From Trujillonella endophytica (lineage in GTDB: Bacteria; Actinomycetota; Actinomycetes; Mycobacteriales; Geodermatophilaceae), in NCBI RefSeq assembly GCF_019799905.1, contig NZ_JABGCI010000001.1:496001-560000 (forward strand): a stretch of 64,000 nucleotides of DNA, written 5' to 3'. Position numbers and translations under genes: made by a program. The notes beneath the pieces were generated by a model that did not search any database, was not told where the DNA came from, and saw nothing but the letters and a program-made list of their open reading frames with translations. Below are positions 60,673 through 64,000 of the stretch, one piece after another. How positions within the stretch are numbered: position 1 is the first letter of the stretch; each line of letters opens with the position of its first letter.

Positions 60673-62253
60673 GTGCCTCGCGGAGACGGACGGCTGACGC
60701 ACGACCTCGATCCCCAATCCCCCGGACCCCAGGACGCCTGCGGCGTCTTCGGTGTCTGGGCGCCGGGTGAGGAGGTCGCGAAGCTCGCCTACTTCGGCCT
60801 CTACGCCCTCCAGCACCGCGGGCAGGAGGCGGCGGGCATCGCGGTCTCCGACGGCGCCTCGGTCGTCGTCTACAAGGACCTCGGCCTGGTCAGCCAGGTG
60901 TTCGACGAGGCCACGCTCGGCAGCCTGCGCGGCCACCTCGCCGTCGGCCACACCCGGTACTCGACCACCGGCTCGTCCACGTGGGAGAACGCCCAGCCCA
61001 CGTTCCGGACGACCGACGCCGGCACCGGCCTGGCGCTGTGCCACAACGGCAACCTGGTCAACACCGCCGAGCTGGCCAGCACGGCGGCCGACGCCGGGGT
61101 GAAGGGCGCGTTCACCGCGAGCACCGACTCCGACCTCGTCACCTCGCTCATCGCCGCCCGGCCGGACCTCTCCGTCGAGGCCGCGGCGATGGAGGTGCTG
61201 CCGCAGCTGCGCGGCGCCTTCAGCCTCACGTTCATGGACGAGGACACCCTCTACGCCGCTCGTGACCCGCAGGGCGTGCGGCCGCTCGTGCTGGGCCGGC
61301 TGGAGCGGGGCTGGGTGGTGGCCAGCGAGACCGCCGCGCTGGACATCGTCGGCGCCTCGGTGGTGCGCGAGGTCGAGCCCGGCGAGCTGATCGCCATCGA
61401 CGGCAACGGCCTGCGCAGCCAGCACTTCGCCGCCGCCGACCCCAAGGGCTGCGTCTTCGAGTACGTCTACCTGGCCCGGCCCGACACCACCATCAGCGGC
61501 CGCGGCGTGCACGCCGCCCGGGTGGAGATCGGCCGCCGGCTGGCCAGGGAGCACCCGGCCGAGGCCGACCTCGTCATCCCGGTCCCGGAGTCCGGCACGC
61601 CGGCCGCGGTGGGCTACGCCGAGGCCAGCGGCATCCCCTACGGCCTGGGGCTGGTCAAGAACTCCTACGTGGGCCGCACGTTCATCCAGCCCTCGCAGAC
61701 GATCCGCCAGCTGGGCATCCGGCTGAAGCTCAACCCGCTGCGCGACGTCATCCGGGGCAAGCGACTGGTCGTCGTCGACGACTCGATCGTCCGCGGCAAC
61801 ACCCAGCGGGCGCTCATCCGGATGCTCCGCGAGGCCGGCGCGGTCGAGGTCCACGTCCGGATCTCCTCGCCCCCGGTCAAGTGGCCCTGCTTCTACGGCA
61901 TCGACTTCGCCAGCCGCGCCGAGCTCGTCGCGAACGGCCTGGACGTCGACGGCGTGCGCGCCTCGATCAACGCCGACTCCCTCGGCTACGTCTCCGAGGC
62001 GGGGCTGATCGCTGCGACCGAGCAGCCGGCCAACCGGCTGTGCACGGCCTGCTTCACCGGCCGGTACCCGATCGAGCTGGGCGAGGTCGACGTCCTCGGC
62101 AAGCACGTGCTCGAGGGCATCGGGCGGACGCCGATGCCGCGCGACCTCCCCGCCCCCCACGACGCGCAGCGCGCCGTCACGGGCTGGACCGGCCAGCAGG
62201 CCGGCAGTGCGACCGTGCCCGGTGGCGCGGACGACGCCCTGCGCCGGCCGTGA
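60673..62253 (+). CDS. purF: Amidophosphoribosyltransferase
   Basis: First committed step of purine synthesis: PRPP and glutamine to phosphoribosylamine. 526 residues. A 22-residue propeptide ends at DA, and Cys23 (CGVFGVWAPGEE) becomes the N-terminal nucleophile after processing. RYSTTGSSTWENAQP and CHNGNLVNTAEL belong to the glutaminase. The PRPP site is LVVVDDSIVRGNTQRALIRM. The cysteines of the 4Fe-4S type are in KGCVFEYVYLARPD, WPCFYGIDFA and LCTACFTGRYP. The stop overlaps the purM start by four bases. Confidence 0.97.
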   Translation: MPRGDGRLTHDLDPQSPGPQDACGVFGVWAPGEEVAKLAYFGLYALQHRGQEAAGIAVSDGASVVVYKDLGLVSQVFDEATLGSLRGHLAVGHTRYSTTGSSTWENAQPTFRTTDAGTGLALCHNGNLVNTAELASTAADAGVKGAFTASTDSDLVTSLIAARPDLSVEAAAMEVLPQLRGAFSLTFMDEDTLYAARDPQGVRPLVLGRLERGWVVASETAALDIVGASVVREVEPGELIAIDGNGLRSQHFAAADPKGCVFEYVYLARPDTTISGRGVHAARVEIGRRLAREHPAEADLVIPVPESGTPAAVGYAEASGIPYGLGLVKNSYVGRTFIQPSQTIRQLGIRLKLNPLRDVIRGKRLVVVDDSIVRGNTQRALIRMLREAGAVEVHVRISSPPVKWPCFYGIDFASRAELVANGLDVDGVRASINADSLGYVSEAGLIAATEQPANRLCTACFTGRYPIELGEVDVLGKHVLEGIGRTPMPRDLPAPHDAQRAVTGWTGQQAGSATVPGGADDALRRP

Positions 62254-63326
62254 GCGCCCCGAGCGGCAGCGAGCGGCGGTTCACCTACGCCGACAGCGGC
62301 GTCGACATCGACGCGGGCGAGCGCGCCGTCACGCTGATGCGCAGCGCGGTCGAGCGCACCAACCGGCCGGAGGTCGTCGGCGGCCTCGGCGGCTTCGCGG
62401 GGCTGTTCGCGCTGGACGTCGCCAAGTACCGGCGGCCGCTGCTGGCGTCGTCCACCGACGGCGTCGGCACCAAGATCGCGCTGGCCCGGCAGCTGGACCG
62501 GCACGACACCGTCGGCATCGACCTGGTCGCGATGGTCGTCGACGACCTGGTCGCCTGCGGCGCCGAGCCGCTGTTCCTCCAGGACTACGTCGCCTGCGGC
62601 CGGGTGGTGCCCGAGCGCATCGCCGCGATCGTCACCGGCATCGCCGAGGGCTGCACGCGCGCCGGCGCCGCGCTGGTCGGCGGGGAGACCGCCGAGCACG
62701 GCGACGTCATGGCGCCCGAGGACTACGACCTGGCGGCCACCGCGGTCGGCGTGGTCGAGGCCGACGCCGTGCTCGGGCCCGAGCGCGTACGGCCGGGGGA
62801 CGTCGTGGTCGCGATGGCATCCTCCGGCTTCCACTCCAACGGCTACTCGCTCGTCCGGAGGGTCGTGGCCCAGGCCGGGCTGGACCTCACCGGCACCCCC
62901 GCCGGCCTGGACCGGCCGCTGGGCGACGCGCTGCTCGAGCCGACGCGCATCTACGCGCTCGACTGCCTCGCGCTGGTCGGGGAGCTCGGCAGCGACGGCG
63001 TGCACGCGTTCGCGCACATCACCGGCGGTGGCCTGGCCGGCAACACGGTGCGGGTCGTGCCCGACGGCGCCGAGGCGGTGCTCGACCGCGCGACCTGGGC
63101 GCTGCCGGGCGCGGTGCAGCTGCTGGAGGAGTACGGCGTGCCGCGCGAGGAGTCCGAGCGCGCGTTCAACTGCGGGGTCGGCATGGTCGCCGTGGTGTCC
63201 GCCGAGGAGGCCGACCGCGCCGTCGCGCTGCTGACCGGCCGCGGCGTCCCGGCGTGGATCGCCGGCACGATCGGCGAGACCCCCGGGCAGCCCGCGGCCG
63301 CCCGCCTGGTGGGCACCTACCGCTGA
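62250..63326 (+). CDS. purM: Phosphoribosylformylglycinamidine cyclo-ligase
   Basis: AIR synthetase, closing the imidazole ring with ATP. 358 residues. The signatures are TYADSGVDIDAGERAV, SSTDGVGTKIALARQLDRHD, LVGGETAEHGDVMAPEDYDL and VVAMASSGFHSNGYSLVRRV, with FAHITGGGLAGNTVRVVPDG and FNCGVGMVAVVSAEEADR in the C-terminal domain. Start GTG 62250 lies in the purF stop. Two hairpins follow the stop. Confidence 0.97.
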   Translation: MSAPSGSERRFTYADSGVDIDAGERAVTLMRSAVERTNRPEVVGGLGGFAGLFALDVAKYRRPLLASSTDGVGTKIALARQLDRHDTVGIDLVAMVVDDLVACGAEPLFLQDYVACGRVVPERIAAIVTGIAEGCTRAGAALVGGETAEHGDVMAPEDYDLAATAVGVVEADAVLGPERVRPGDVVVAMASSGFHSNGYSLVRRVVAQAGLDLTGTPAGLDRPLGDALLEPTRIYALDCLALVGELGSDGVHAFAHITGGGLAGNTVRVVPDGAEAVLDRATWALPGAVQLLEEYGVPREESERAFNCGVGMVAVVSAEEADRAVALLTGRGVPAWIAGTIGETPGQPAAARLVGTYR

Positions 63327-63333
63327 CCCGGCG

Positions 63334-63353
63334 GGCGACTCCGCGGAGTCGCC
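63334..63353. terminator. Short palindrome after purM
   Basis: 20-nt perfect palindrome with arms GGCGACTCCG/CGGAGTCGCC and no loop, 8 nt after the purM stop codon. Confidence 0.55.
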
Positions 63354-63435
63354 GGCGCAGGCGCGCGGAGTTGTCCCGCGGAGGAGTGCGCTCCCGCCCG
63401 GTGCACGGGGGCGGAGCCGCCCCGTTCCGGGCAGC

Positions 63436-63477
63436 ACGACGGCACCGCCGCCCCAGGGAGGGGTGGCGGTGCGTCGT
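63436..63477. terminator. Bidirectional hairpin between purM and the DUF3073 gene
   Basis: Arms 63436-63454 and 63460-63477 pair along about 17 bp with one bulge and one mismatch, with loop AGGGA. It lies 26 nt from the DUF3073 stop on the other strand. Confidence 0.75.
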
Positions 63478-63503
63478 CGGGCTGGGACCGCGTCAGACGC
63501 CGC

Positions 63504-63728
63504 TCAGCGGCTGGCGGCCCAGTCGTCGTCCGAGTCGTCGTCCGCCCAGCGGTCGGCGTACTCGTCGTCCTCGTCCTCGTCGTCGTCCTTCGCCGCAGGA
63601 GACGGCGTGTAGGTCGACGGAGAGCCGGCCAGTTCGCGCTGGAGCGCGGAGAGGTCGGTGTTGGGTGAGCTGTACTTGAGCTCACGGGCCACGCGTGTCT
63701 GCTTGGCCTTCGCTCGGCCGCGCCCCAT
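63504..63728 (-). CDS. DUF3073 domain protein
   Basis: 74 residues. The conserved N-terminus of this actinobacterial family is complete: MGRGRAKAKQTRVARELKYS, then SPNTDLSALQRELAG. The C-terminus is acidic (DDDEDEDDEYADRW, then ADDDSDDDW). The protein is therefore bipolar, basic then acidic; function unknown. GAGGGGG is about 9 nt before ATG 63728, which fixes the start against longer frames. Position after purM is conserved (Rv0810c in M. tuberculosis). Confidence 0.92.
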   Translation of the reverse strand: MGRGRAKAKQTRVARELKYSSPNTDLSALQRELAGSPSTYTPSPAAKDDDEDEDDEYADRWADDDSDDDWAASR

Positions 63729-64000
63729 CGGCTCGACCCCCTCGTTACGGAGTACGGGAGCCCAGCTCCGGGCTGAGCGGCCCGCGTGGCGACCCCGACT
63801 GAGTGACTGTGTCTCGGCCAACCTTACGACACGCATCGACGGCGGGCACACGTCCTCCCCTCCCGTCGCCCGTCCGGGGGTGCGGTGTGACCGGCGCCTC
63901 CGCCCCCGACGTCGTCAGGGGGCTCCTGCATGTGATCCACTTCACTCCGAGGGTCCGGCTCGGCAGGACAGGCACCGCGTTCCCGCCGGCCCCGACCACC
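63729..64000. other. Intergenic region at the right edge
   Basis: 272 bases upstream of DUF3073. Apart from the CRP-type site at 63931 and the DUF3073 ribosome binding site I see no gene. It probably contains the promoter of a rightward gene outside the window. Confidence 0.5.
63931..63946. promoter_or_regulatory. CRP-type site near the right edge
   Basis: TGTGA-TCCACT-TCACT, 9 of 10 half-site positions of TGTGA-N6-TCACA. It is 203 nt upstream of DUF3073 and more likely serves a gene beyond the window. Confidence 0.55.

Overview
The window is high-GC actinobacterial chromosome. The codon third positions are almost all G or C, GTG starts are frequent, and adjacent genes often share ATGA or GTGA junctions. 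Marker genes agree: a mycothiol-dependent formaldehyde dehydrogenase, HspR/HAIR control of chaperones, the DUF3151 and DUF3073 proteins, a three-part PurS/PurQ/PurL synthase, and a homologue of the mycobacterial iron-sulfur reductase Rv0338c. Gene content fits the Geodermatophilaceae or a close relative, but that placement is inference. The gene set matches two regions of the Mycobacterium tuberculosis chromosome brought together: dcd, Rv0338c, dnaK-grpE-dnaJ-hspR, purA, DUF3151, fba, pyrE, clpB; and purD, purB, purC, purS-Q-L, Rv0807-like, purF, purM, DUF3073. It is therefore mostly conserved core chromosome with small accessory insertions.

Layout. 1-9 kb: a type III polyketide synthase, a DosR/DosS-like response regulator and sensor kinase with a universal stress protein, two methyltransferases, tRNA-Gly(CCC), and a large hybrid kinase ending in an anti-sigma-type ATPase domain. 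9-15 kb: dcd, a CynX-type exporter, the membrane Fe-S reductase, and a frameshifted pseudogene. 15-26 kb: stress and efflux block with dnaK-grpE-dnaJ-hspR-marR, a second marR with a DHA2 efflux pump, osmC/ohrR and clpB. 26-34.7 kb: a PPYGQQ-repeat membrane protein, a membrane-anchored molybdopterin oxidoreductase with a fasciclin lipoprotein, pyrE, a GlcD-type flavoprotein, a CoA-disulfide-reductase-like protein, and fba with DUF3151. 34.7-39 kb: a GPGG small membrane protein, an unusual sugar-type ABC pair, and a D-aminoacylase-like amidohydrolase. 39-63.5 kb: purine biosynthesis (purA, purD, purB-purC, purS-purQ-purL, purF-purM), interrupted by a glycerophosphodiesterase, rsgA, an AI-2E-family permease, a DUF559-like protein, a secreted LGFP-repeat protein, a thioesterase, an OFA transporter with its small subunit, and mscR with an MBL-fold partner.

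Regulation can be read directly at several points. dnaK and clpB each carry a SigH/SigR-type promoter (GGAACA-N16-CGTT) next to an HspR HAIR repeat. A CRP-type palindrome lies just before the DosR-like regulator. The second marR has repeat dyads over its promoter. At least seven genes have a TANNNT -10 element 6-8 nt before the start codon, suggesting leaderless transcription. Many gene ends carry long hairpins without a T tract; two of these are copies of one element that differ by a compensatory base-pair change.

I did not see a CRISPR array, insertion sequence, prophage or rRNA. The most notable items are the hybrid kinase-receiver-RsbW-like fusion, the ABC ATPase with several altered catalytic motifs, the covarying hairpin family and other long palindromes, and the dual HspR/SigH chaperone promoters.
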